From positions 558,001 to 622,000 of the forward strand of contig NZ_JANBVS010000001.1 in the NCBI RefSeq assembly GCF_024586915.1: 64,000 nt of DNA. The letters run 5' to 3'. Below are positions 20,371-29,073 of this stretch, in pieces. The notes under the pieces were generated by a model. The model ran no database searches. It had not been told where the DNA came from and worked only from the letters and a program-made list of their open reading frames with translations. The translations under genes and the position numbers were made by a program. This DNA comes from Bradyrhizobium sp. SRS-191. Its GTDB lineage: Bacteria; Pseudomonadota; Alphaproteobacteria; Rhizobiales; Xanthobacteraceae. Numbering within the stretch: the first letter of the stretch is position 1; each line of letters opens with the position of its first letter.

Positions 20371-20884
20371 CTATTTCAAAAGCGACTTGACTCGCTCTCG
20401 CTCGAACATACCAATTTCTTGCTGCCACTCGGTATACTTGGCGGCTTCGATGGGAACACCGATAAGATGAAACCCGGACTTGTCTTCGTACATCGCTACG
20501 AAATAGTCTTTCACGAGCTGACGCGGGGGTGGTGGGACCTTCAGCGTAGCTTAGATCGCTTCCGAACGTCACGTAGATGCTCGCCAGCTCTGGTCGCTTG
20601 CCTCGGATAACCTCAAGCACCCTCAACCAAACTGCACAGGGCTCGCGGGGAACGTTGCTCGAAGGACGTCCGGATTGGTCAACATTGCGGATATCTGTAG
20701 GCGGGTTCAGCACCCGCACCTTGGCCAACACGACGTTATCCTCTGATGACGGGACCTTGGGTTTCGGTATCTCTTGAGGGATCTCTTCCGAGAAGTAGGT
20801 GATCAAGCCATCGGCTGGCGCCTTCACGATCGCCGCGGTCCAAAACAGGACAACACAGACGAAATAGCTTGCGAACGACCTCAT
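20371..20884 (-). pseudogene. Secreted protein of unknown function, frameshifted
   Basis: Starts at ATG 20884 after GAGG, with a signal peptide (MRSFASYFVCVVLFWTAAIVKAPADG) and a mature part containing VVLAKVRVLN and CAVWLRVLEVIRGKRPELASIYVTFGSDLSYAEGPTTP. After that, the first frame becomes Arg/Ser-rich and unlikely, while the next frame continues sensibly (RQLVKDYFVAMYEDKSGFHLIGVP, then EAAKYTEWQQEIGMFERERVKSLLK) to a stop at 20371. Dropping one base from the five-G run at 20525-20529 (plus strand) joins the two into one protein of about 170 residues. This is either a disrupted gene or a sequencing error. Function unknown. Confidence 0.62.
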
Positions 20885-21122
20885 CACTTTCGACCTCGAC
20901 CCGCTCAATGAATCGGATGTCGCACCCCAGGACACGCTCGATCTTCCGGCCGCGCTCGATGGCGACTGAGTCGCCCGACGGGCACGCGCCCCGCTCGATG
21001 GTCTCATTCCGGACGGTCAGTAACCGTTGCTCCCGGAAGTCGATTACTGCCGCGTTTACAAGCCGATCACTGCGACCATATCTCGCGCAAGAAAATTCTT
21101 CTTTCGCTTTATCGGAATTCAT
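20736..21122 (-). CDS. Uncertain small ORF overlapping the frameshifted gene
   Basis: 128 residues starting MNSDKAKEEFSCARYGRSDRL at ATG 21122. The first 80 residues (up to about base 20884) have mixed composition that could be a real short protein; the last 48 overlap the start of the frameshifted secreted gene in another frame. No domain recognised and no signal peptide. The start is adjacent to the end of a dispersed 368 bp repeat, so the upstream region of this gene, if real, has been replaced by the repeat. Treat as doubtful. Confidence 0.3.
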   Translation of the reverse strand: MNSDKAKEEFSCARYGRSDRLVNAAVIDFREQRLLTVRNETIERGACPSGDSVAIERGRKIERVLGCDIRFIERVEVESDEVVRKLFRLCCPVLDRGDREGASRWLDHLLLGRDPSRDTETQGPVIRG

Positions 21123-21130
21123 GATTGACT

Positions 21131-21498
21131 GTTGCCGTCCCGTCTCGATCAGAGGGACGCTTCGCGGTCGTCACGGACGTTGAGGCGGGATGCGGTGGGT
21201 CTGTCGGGGTCGCAGCGTGGTCAGTCATGCGGACGAACGAGCCTGATGCGCCGGCGAAATCGTATGGTCCTGGCCTCCCGACGCTGAGGTCACGCTGGCG
21301 GTGATGATCCGCCGGTCACGGGGGCAAGACAGCCGGTCCCCGGGGAGAGTACGTATAAGCCGCCCAACCATCGCGCGGGGAATGCCGGGAAGTCTCGGCT
21401 GAACCTGTGGTTCCTGCCGCCTGCATTTTTCCGCAGGCGGGCCATGGGGGCGGCCAGCTCCCGGCATTCCCCGTGCCCTCTTCTCGGAAGGAGGGCAT
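21131..21498. repeat. Dispersed ~368 bp repeat, copy A (reverse orientation)
   Basis: The reverse complement of this stretch aligns along its length with 40371-40738: shared blocks include CATGGCCCGCCTGC, AGGCGGCAG, ACCACAGGT, CGGCATTCCC, CGCGATGGT, CTCTCCCCGG, GCCAGGACCA, TTCGTCCGC, ACCGCATCCCGC and CGCGAAGCG. Inside are nested inverted repeats, GGGAATGCCGGG...CCCGGCATTCCC around GCCGCCTGC...GCAGGCGGGC. Any open frames across it are artefacts. The family is widespread, by my recollection, in bradyrhizobial genomes, where it gives spurious ORFs. Confidence 0.85.
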
Positions 21499-21687
21499 GT
21501 CCAAAGGCAAAGCTCGGACGCAGAGGCGTCGCGAGACGGCGGCGGTGCGTCCCGCGCGAATGATGAGCTGAAGCCAAATGTCTCAGCCGTGCGTGTTCAG
21601 CATCGAGGGGAAGAAACGGCCTCCTCGCTCTTGCCTGAGGCTATCGCAGTCGACAATGGGCATTTTGCGCTCGCCTGCCTCCACGTC

Positions 21688-21771
21688 GTCATGGCCGGGA
21701 TTGTCCCGGCCATCCACGTCGTTCGGCACGCTGAGGAATACGTGGATGCCCGGGTCAAGCCCGGGCATGAC
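21688..21771. repeat. Palindromic repeat, family 1, second copy
   Basis: GTCATGGCCGGGATTGTCCC...GGGTCAAGCCCGGGCATGAC: the same two-hairpin design and the same GTCAT...ATGAC ends as 3924-4011, with CCACGT / ACGTGG arms between. It sits in the 730 bp gap before the MFS gene. The rest of that gap (21499-21687 and 21772-21853) shows no gene I can support. Confidence 0.85.
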
Positions 21772-21853
21772 GGAGCAACAAATTAGCAGCTGCTCTTGGA
21801 GCAATGTCACTAAGTCTTCGAACGAAGAAGGCCCGCACTCGCGGCTTAGACCG

Positions 21854-23077
21854 TCACATCGTCGTCGCATCCGCCGGCGGCCTCTGCCGCAACAGTGCGG
21901 CGCAGGCGAAGCCGAGGGCGACCATCAGGGCGGCGGCGATGAGCAGCGTCGGCTGCTTGCCGCCATGGACGACGCCGAAGCCATAGGCGATCGGGCCGAC
22001 CGTCTGGCCGAGGAAGAAGAAGAACGAGTGCAGCGACATCGCGGTGGCGCGCGCGCCGATCGACAGCTCGCTGGCGAACACCTGCAGGCAGCCATGGATC
22101 ATGTAGAAGCCCCAGCCCATCATCAGCATGCAGGCGAATTGCAGCTTCCAGCCGGGGCCGAAAGCAAGCGCGGCAAGCTGCAGGGCCACCAGGGCGGCGC
22201 CCACGATCATCATGCCCTTCACGCCGAGCCGCGGCAGGAAGCTCGACACCGTGAAGGTGTAGAACAGGCCGCCGACCGCAAAGCCCGCGATGACGATGCC
22301 GGCGATCGACAGCGAGGTCTCGCCGAGGTCGAACAGGAACGCGGCGATGAACGGAAACAGCCCGAACACGCAGCAGCCTTCGACGAACACCGCCGGGAAG
22401 CAGAAGCGCGCATTCGGATTGGTGAAGATGGTGCGGTAGCCCTTCTTCAGCGCGGCGAGATCCGTGGTCGCGACATGCGTCACCTTCGCGCCGCGGAAGC
22501 CGGCCGCCACCGCCAGCGAGGCGATCAGACCGAGCGCGCCGAGGATCGCGAGCACGCCGCGCCAGCCGATGAAATCGCCGATGATGCCGGACGCCGTGGC
22601 GCCGAGCAGATTGCCGGCCATGGAGCCCGCCAGCGTGCGGCCGATGGCGACCTGGCGCTTGTCGGGCGCGACGAGATCGGCGGTCAGCCCGAGCGCCACC
22701 GGAAACACGCCGCCGGAGGCGATGCCGGCCAGGATGCGCGTGGCGAACAGCAGCGGAAACGAGGTCGCGAGCGCGCCGAGGATGCTGGCGACACCGAGCA
22801 GCGCCAGGCACAAGGTCATCAACCGCGCCTTGCCGAACAGATCGGCGGCAGCGCCAATCGCCGGCTGGATCAGCGCGTAGATCAACGCATAGCCGGCGGC
22901 GATGCCGGCCGCCGTGGCGATGCTGATCGAAAAATCCTCGGCGACATGCGGCAGCACCGGATCGAGCGCCCGCGTCGACAGCGCCGCCGAGAAGCCCGCC
23001 AGCGCGATGATGTTGACCGCCGGCGGAAACTTGTTGGCGGGCTTGTTGTCGGAAGGCTTGGCGACGGGCTGGTGCAT
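21854..23077 (-). CDS. Major facilitator superfamily transporter
   Basis: 407 residues, about 12 hydrophobic segments. The loop 2-3 signature is ADLFGKARLMTL (a GxLaDrxGrr-type motif in degenerate form), and RILAGIASGGVFPVALGLTADLV matches the motif on TM4-5 of drug/H+ antiporters and sugar-efflux-type members. It probably exports a small molecule; the substrate is not predictable. The start codon at 23077 overlaps the kdsA stop by one base (TGATG), so it is translated by coupling from kdsA. The longer open frame up to 23623 is antisense shadow of kdsA. Confidence 0.93.
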   Translation of the reverse strand: MHQPVAKPSDNKPANKFPPAVNIIALAGFSAALSTRALDPVLPHVAEDFSISIATAAGIAAGYALIYALIQPAIGAAADLFGKARLMTLCLALLGVASILGALATSFPLLFATRILAGIASGGVFPVALGLTADLVAPDKRQVAIGRTLAGSMAGNLLGATASGIIGDFIGWRGVLAILGALGLIASLAVAAGFRGAKVTHVATTDLAALKKGYRTIFTNPNARFCFPAVFVEGCCVFGLFPFIAAFLFDLGETSLSIAGIVIAGFAVGGLFYTFTVSSFLPRLGVKGMMIVGAALVALQLAALAFGPGWKLQFACMLMMGWGFYMIHGCLQVFASELSIGARATAMSLHSFFFFLGQTVGPIAYGFGVVHGGKQPTLLIAAALMVALGFACAALLRQRPPADATTM

Positions 23078-23940
23078 CAGCTGATGGCGTCTGCCGTCTG
23101 CGCCTTGGCCAGCCGGTCGAAATCCATCAGCGTCCTCAAGAGGGCCTCGAACTGTGCGAGCGGCACCATGTTCGGTCCGTCGGAGGGCGCATGATCCGGA
23201 TCGGGATGAGTCTCGATGAACACGCCGGCCACGCCGACCGCGACCGCAGCGCGTGCGAGCACCGGCACGAATTCGCGCTGGCCGCCCGACGAGGTGCCCT
23301 GCCCGCCCGGCTGCTGCACCGAATGCGTCGCATCGAAGATGACCGGCGCGCCGGTCATCTTCGCCATGATCGGCAGCGCGCGCATGTCGGACACCAGCGT
23401 GTTGTAGCCGAACGAGACGCCGCGCTCGGTCGCCAGCACGTTTGGATTGCCGGCGCCGGTGATCTTGGCGACCACATTGGCCATGTCCCACGGGGCCAGG
23501 AACTGGCCCTTCTTGACGTTGACGACCTTGCCGGTCGCAGCCGCCGCAAGCAGCAGGTCGGTCTGCCGGCACAGGAAGGCCGGGATCTGCAGGATGTCGA
23601 CCGCCTGAGCCACATCGGCGCATTGGCCGGCGTCGTGGACATCGGTCAGCACGGGCAGGCCGAGCGAGGCGCGGATCTCGGCGAAGATCGGCAGCGACTG
23701 CGCGAGCCCCAGCCCGCGCGCGGCCGAGCCGCTGGTGCGGTTGGCCTTGTCGAACGAGGTCTTGTAGACGAGGCCGATGCCGAGCCGCGTCGCGATCTCC
23801 TTCAGCGCCGAGGCGACCTCCAGCGCGTGCCCGCGGCTCTCGAGCTGACAGGGACCTGCGATCACCGCGAGCGGCAGCTGATTGCCAAAGCGGACGGAGC
23901 CGGCAGTCACGACCGGCGCGGCAGAGATCGGAGCGTTCAC
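23077..23940 (-). CDS. kdsA: 3-deoxy-8-phosphooctulonate synthase (Kdo-8-P synthase)
   Basis: Condenses phosphoenolpyruvate and arabinose-5-phosphate to Kdo-8-phosphate for lipopolysaccharide core. 287 residues, usual length. Diagnostic segments are [51 protein letters not shown] and [17 protein letters not shown] cysteine is present at AGPCQLE, a residue tied to the metal-dependent class, but assigning the class needs an alignment. GTG start at 23940, after AAGAGGA; the nearby ATG in GGATGATG runs into a stop. Lies downstream of pyrG on the same strand, with a NIPSNAP gene and repeat between. Confidence 0.97.
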   Translation of the reverse strand: MNAPISAAPVVTAGSVRFGNQLPLAVIAGPCQLESRGHALEVASALKEIATRLGIGLVYKTSFDKANRTSGSAARGLGLAQSLPIFAEIRASLGLPVLTDVHDAGQCADVAQAVDILQIPAFLCRQTDLLLAAAATGKVVNVKKGQFLAPWDMANVVAKITGAGNPNVLATERGVSFGYNTLVSDMRALPIMAKMTGAPVIFDATHSVQQPGGQGTSSGGQREFVPVLARAAVAVGVAGVFIETHPDPDHAPSDGPNMVPLAQFEALLRTLMDFDRLAKAQTADAIS

Positions 23941-24060
23941 GGCATCATCCTCTTTGTGAGCGCGCGACCATGGCCAATCCCGCCCCCCGGATCAACCCGG
24001 CAGAAACCCGCGAATATCAGGGTTGCGGGGAGAATCATCCCCGCCTCCCTGCGCTCCGCT

Positions 24061-24387
24061 TCATTTGAGGGCCGAGAACGCCGTCGGCACCAGGAACTGG
24101 CTGGTGATGTTGGCGACGATCTGGCCGTCCTCCTCGCTCTTGGCGCGCGCCGCGATCCAATCCGGATTGGTCATGAACGCCGTCCATTTGGTCTCGCGTT
24201 CGGCAAGCGACGCCCAGGCGAGGAAGTAGGTCAGGTCCTGGTTGGATTCGCCGATCAGGGTGGTGAAGAAGCCGACGGGGCGGATACCGTGCTTCTCCCA
24301 CAGCTTCAGCGTCGTGTTTTCGAAGCGCTTCAGCAGCGCCGGCAGCCGGCCCGGAATGCAGCGATAGATGCGGCTCTCGTAGATCAT
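24061..24387 (-). CDS. NIPSNAP-family protein
   Basis: 108 residues from the ATG at 24387, which has a strong AGGGAGGATCAC upstream. A ferredoxin-like alpha/beta barrel dimer fold is expected: IYESRIYRCIPGRLPALLKRFENTTLKLWEKHGI, then VGFFTTLIGESNQDLTYFLAWASLAERETKW, with a conserved Trp-Phe C-terminal region (AFMTNPDWIAAR). Function of bacterial NIPSNAPs is poorly defined. The frame continues 93 bases upstream to an ATG at 24480 and would add a hydrophobic, signal-like stretch, but the ribosome-binding site argues for the shorter form. Confidence 0.9.
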   Translation of the reverse strand: MIYESRIYRCIPGRLPALLKRFENTTLKLWEKHGIRPVGFFTTLIGESNQDLTYFLAWASLAERETKWTAFMTNPDWIAARAKSEEDGQIVANITSQFLVPTAFSALK

Positions 24388-24480
24388 GTGATCCTCCCTG
24401 ATCTGTTCTTGCTTCGCGTGAACAGGGAGCGTTGTCGCAACAATCACTGCTGCCGTCAAAGGCCACGTGACGCGCCGCAA

Positions 24481-24565
24481 CCGTCATTGCGAGGAGCGCA
24501 AGCAACGAAGCAATCCAGAGTCCCGCCCGCGACTCTGGATTGCTTCGCTACGCTCGCAATGACGG
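24481..24565. repeat. Palindromic repeat, family 3 (CCGTCATTGCGAG ends)
   Basis: Arms CCGTCATTGCGAG and CTCGCAATGACGG at the two ends are exact complements; inside, AAGCAATCCAGAGTC pairs with GACTCTGGATTGCTT. The result is a nearly perfect hairpin of about 85 bases immediately downstream of the pyrG stop codon region on the minus strand, where it could end or stabilise the pyrG transcript. Ends of this type (TCATTGCGAG) are common in alphaproteobacterial intergenic repeats. Confidence 0.88.
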
Positions 24566-24585
24566 CACTTGCCGAGGCAAGCCTG

Positions 24586-26223
<1,638 letters not shown>

Positions 26224-26244
26224 CTACCTTTAATGCCGCTGGTG

Positions 26245-26292
26245 CGATTCGCCAAAACGAATCGTGGTCGGCCCGCAACGTTGTCGCGGGCC
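26245..26292 (-). promoter_or_regulatory. Two hairpins in the secG-pyrG spacer
   Basis: Reading in the secG to pyrG direction, GGCCCGC pairs with GCGGGCC (26270-26276 with 26286-26292, loop 9), then CGATTCG pairs with CGAATCG (26245-26251 with 26258-26264, loop 6). Both are perfect 7 bp stems. They lie about 30-75 bases upstream of the pyrG start codon. No U-run follows either, so neither looks like a full terminator; they may be part of the pyrG leader. Confidence 0.5.
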
Positions 26293-26384
26293 TGTGGGTT
26301 ACGTCAAAATGTGAATGGCCTCAGAGACTTGAGGCCGCTTCCTGATGCAGGACGCCAATTGCGTTCCTGCATGGCTTCCCCGCG

Positions 26385-26768
26385 TTATTGCGACTGCGGG
26401 GCGGACGGCGCGCCCGGCGCCGCAGGCGCCTGCTGCTCGTCGGCCTTCTTCAACTGGTCGAGCACACCGCCAGAGCCCGGCGCCACCGGCGTCGCACCAC
26501 CGGACTGCGTCTGGCCGGGCACGGTGCCGAGAATCGAAGTGGGCTTGCGGTCGAGGCCGGCGAGCCAGGTCAGCAGCAGGCTGGTGATGAAGAAGCCGAC
26601 CGCCAGGATCGCCGTCGTGCGCGTCAGCAGGTTCGCCGTGCCGCGGCTCGACATGAAGCCGGCGCCTCCGCCCATGCCGAGGCCTCCGCCTTCGGACTTC
26701 TGCAACAGCACCGCGCCGATCAGGACGGCGACGATCATGAGGTGGATGACGATCAAGACAGTCTGCAT
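26385..26768 (-). CDS. secG: Preprotein translocase subunit SecG
   Basis: Membrane component of the Sec channel; 127 residues. Two membrane segments (about 3-20, VLIVIHLMIVAVLIGAVLL, and about 50-70, TTAILAVGFFITSLLLTWLAG) enclose the conserved loop QKSEGGGLGMGGGAGFMSSRG. The C-terminal 45 residues are a Pro/Ala/Gln-rich extension (GQTQSGGATPVAPGSGG, QQAPAAPGAPSAPQSQ) common in alphaproteobacteria. Upstream is the oppositely directed XRE-cupin gene, 210 bp away, so its promoter must be in that gap. Confidence 0.95.
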   Translation of the reverse strand: MQTVLIVIHLMIVAVLIGAVLLQKSEGGGLGMGGGAGFMSSRGTANLLTRTTAILAVGFFITSLLLTWLAGLDRKPTSILGTVPGQTQSGGATPVAPGSGGVLDQLKKADEQQAPAAPGAPSAPQSQ

Positions 26769-26978
26769 GGTGACCTTCCGTCACAAGCCCTCGCTGGCCC
26801 CGACCGGGGGCCGGGATCGCGAGAGCTTCGCGGGCTATTCGGAAATTTGCGCGGTGTTACACGATCAAATCGGGCAACGCCACCCCGCAGATAATCGCAA
26901 GCACGCTTCGCACAAGCACCGACGCCCGCCGCGCCGCTCCCTCTTGCACGCGAGCCGTACTTCCATTAAAAGAGACAT

Positions 26979-27545
26979 ATGGATCATATAATAGACGGTT
27001 TCAGCCAGCGGCTCGCCCGACGCCTCCAGCTGGAGCGGGACGGCCGGGGCTGGTCGCTGGCCGACCTTGCCGAGCGCTCGGGTGTCTCGAAGGCCACGAT
27101 CAGCAAGATCGAGCGCGCGGAAGTAAGCCCGACGGCGGTGGTCCTGGTCAAGCTGGCCAGCGCCTTCGAGCTCACGCTGGCCGGCCTGATGCTCCGCGCG
27201 GAAGCCCAGCCGGAGCGCGTGTCCAGAGCCAGCGAGCAGCCGGTCTGGCGCGACCCCGACACCGGCTATGTCAGGCGGCAGGTGTTCCTGCGTCCGGACC
27301 ATCCGGTCGAGCTTGTGTCGGTGGAGATGCCGGCCGGGCGCAGCGTGACCCTGCCCGCCTCGTCCTACATCCACATCCGCCAGCTGCTCTGGGTGCAAAG
27401 CGGACGACTCACCATCATCGAAGGCGCCGAACGCCATGAGCTCGGCCCCGGCGACTGCCTCGGCTTCGGCCCGCCGATCGATACCACCTTCGCCAATGAG
27501 ACCGACGCGCCCTGCACCTATGTGGTGGCGCTTGCCCGGAGTTGA
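26979..27545 (+). CDS. XRE-family regulator with cupin sensor domain
   Basis: 188 residues. The N-terminal helix-turn-helix (about 11-68) reads RLQLERDGRGWSLADLAERSGVSKATISKIERAEVSPTAVVLVKLASAF, a textbook XRE pattern. The C-terminal cupin-like barrel (about 105-185) includes EMPAGRSVTLPASSYIHIRQLLWVQSGRLTIIEGAERHELGPGDCLGFGPP. The pair is typical of small-molecule-responsive repressors, for example of polyamine or amino-acid genes. The next gene, an acetyltransferase, starts 2 bases after its stop, so it is the probable target of the regulator along with itself. Start at 26979 has AAGAGA at a short distance. Confidence 0.92.
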   Translation: MDHIIDGFSQRLARRLQLERDGRGWSLADLAERSGVSKATISKIERAEVSPTAVVLVKLASAFELTLAGLMLRAEAQPERVSRASEQPVWRDPDTGYVRRQVFLRPDHPVELVSVEMPAGRSVTLPASSYIHIRQLLWVQSGRLTIIEGAERHELGPGDCLGFGPPIDTTFANETDAPCTYVVALARS

Positions 27546-27547
27546 GA

Positions 27548-28072
27548 ATGTCCGCGATTCGAATTGCAGCGCTCACCGACACGCCAGCGGTCCGGACCGC
27601 CCTGAGCGCAACGCTGATCGAGACGGTCGCCAATGGCGGGTCGGTCAGCTTCATGCACCCTCTCAGCCTTGAGGACGCAGATTCGTTCTGGCGGGATTCG
27701 CTGGCCGCGTCCGCGCGCGGCGAGCGAATCGTTCTTGGCGCTCTCGACGAAGACGATGTGGTTGGGACGGTCACGCTGCAGCTGAAGCTGCCGCCGAACC
27801 AGCCGCATCGGGCCGAGATCGCCAAGATGATGACCCGCGTCAGTCACCGCAAGCGCGGCATCGCCACCGCGCTGCTGCAGGCGGCCGAGCGCCAGGCTCT
27901 GCAGCACGGACGAACGATGCTCGTGCTCGACACGGCGACCGACGGCGGCGCCTCTGCTCTCTATGAGAGCCTCGGATTCCAGCTCAGCGGAATCATCCCC
28001 GACTATGCGCTGAAGCCGCATGGCGGCCTCACCGGGACAATGATCTATTGGAAGCGGATCGCTGCCGGTTGA
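27548..28072 (+). CDS. GNAT-family N-acetyltransferase
   Basis: 174 residues with acetyl-CoA binding motif A in KMMTRVSHRKRGIATALLQAAERQA (the R/Q-x-x-G-x-G/A type, here HRKRGIA) and motif B in MLVLDTATDGGASALYESLGFQLSG. The N-terminus MSAIRIAALTDTPAVRTAL is the usual beta-strand/helix start. ATG 27548 has GGAG upstream; a TTG 6 bases before is an inferior choice. Its 2-base gap from the XRE-cupin gene means co-transcription, and the ends of this gene and tpiA converge 22 bases apart. The substrate amine is unknown. Confidence 0.93.
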   Translation: MSAIRIAALTDTPAVRTALSATLIETVANGGSVSFMHPLSLEDADSFWRDSLAASARGERIVLGALDEDDVVGTVTLQLKLPPNQPHRAEIAKMMTRVSHRKRGIATALLQAAERQALQHGRTMLVLDTATDGGASALYESLGFQLSGIIPDYALKPHGGLTGTMIYWKRIAAG

Positions 28073-28094
28073 GGCGTTTTGTCAGACGGCTCTC

Positions 28095-28850
28095 TCAGCA
28101 GCCCTTCGCAATTGCGAGAAAATCAGCAGCCTTCAGGCTGGCGCCGCCGACCAGCGCGCCATTCACGTTGGCAACCGCCATCAGCTCGGCCGCATTGGAG
28201 GGCTTCACCGAACCGCCATAAAGGATCCGCATCCGCGCCCCCTCGTCCTTGAAGCGGTCGATCAGCAATTGCCGGATAAAGGCATGAATTTGCTCGATAT
28301 CCCTAGCCGTCGGCGTCAGCCCGGTGCCGATCGCCCAGACCGGCTCATAGGCGACGACCAGATTGTCGGCCCGCGAGCCCTGCGGCAGGCTGAGGTTCAG
28401 CTGGCCGCGCAGAATGTCGAGCGTCTGCCCGGCATCGCGCTGCTGCTGGGTCTCGCCGACGCAGACGATCGCCACCAACCCGGCGCGCCACACCGCCTCG
28501 GTCTTCTGATGCACCGCGATATCGCTTTCGCCGTGGTCGGCCCGGCGCTCGGAATGGCCGACGATGACGGCGCTCGCGCCGGCGTCGGCCAACATCTCGG
28601 CCGAGAGATCGCCGGTATGGGCGCCCGATGCCTTGGCGTGGCAATCCTGCGCGCCGATGGCGACCGCCGTGTTGCCGCGCGCCTTGTCGGCAAAGGCAGC
28701 CACCAGGGTGGCCGGCGGACAGACCAGCAGGTCGGCCTTGGCTGTGACCTCGGCCGCGCCAGCCAGCATCGCGTCGAACTCGGCGGTCGACGCCTTCAGG
28801 CCGTTCATTTTCCAATTGCCGGCGATCAGGGGGCGGATGCGGTCAGTCAT
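28095..28850 (-). CDS. tpiA: Triosephosphate isomerase
   Basis: Interconverts dihydroxyacetone phosphate and glyceraldehyde-3-phosphate; 251 residues, usual length. Asn12 and Lys14 in GNWKMNG, His99 in VGHSERR, and Glu169 in [11 protein letters not shown] are the expected catalytic residues; the phosphate-binding [10 protein letters not shown] is near residue 215. The ATG at 28850 is used; the open frame to 28940 has no ribosome-binding site. It is divergent from ppiD, and 223 bp between the two starts must carry both promoters. Confidence 0.97.
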   Translation of the reverse strand: MTDRIRPLIAGNWKMNGLKASTAEFDAMLAGAAEVTAKADLLVCPPATLVAAFADKARGNTAVAIGAQDCHAKASGAHTGDLSAEMLADAGASAVIVGHSERRADHGESDIAVHQKTEAVWRAGLVAIVCVGETQQQRDAGQTLDILRGQLNLSLPQGSRADNLVVAYEPVWAIGTGLTPTARDIEQIHAFIRQLLIDRFKDEGARMRILYGGSVKPSNAAELMAVANVNGALVGGASLKAADFLAIAKGC

Positions 28851-29073
28851 GGCGGGATTCCAGCAAGCATTGGGACTAAGATCGGCTAGCAGAGCCCGGC
28901 CGGGAGTACCAGAGCGGGCACAGGCTTCCCACCGCTTCAATCCGCCTCAGGGCCGAGGTTGCGACCGGCGGGCTGCCTCTTTATAAGCCGTTTCAACGCG
29001 GTGACGGCCTCTTGCAGAATCTGCTTCAAGGCGCGTCCGTCTCATCCTTTTTTCCTGCAGACAGATTGGACCC

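Noticed and set aside
21290..21577. Open frame across repeat copy A, with family members annotated elsewhere as hypothetical proteins
   Set aside because: It is the translation of a palindromic repeat; the same residues recur wherever the repeat does.
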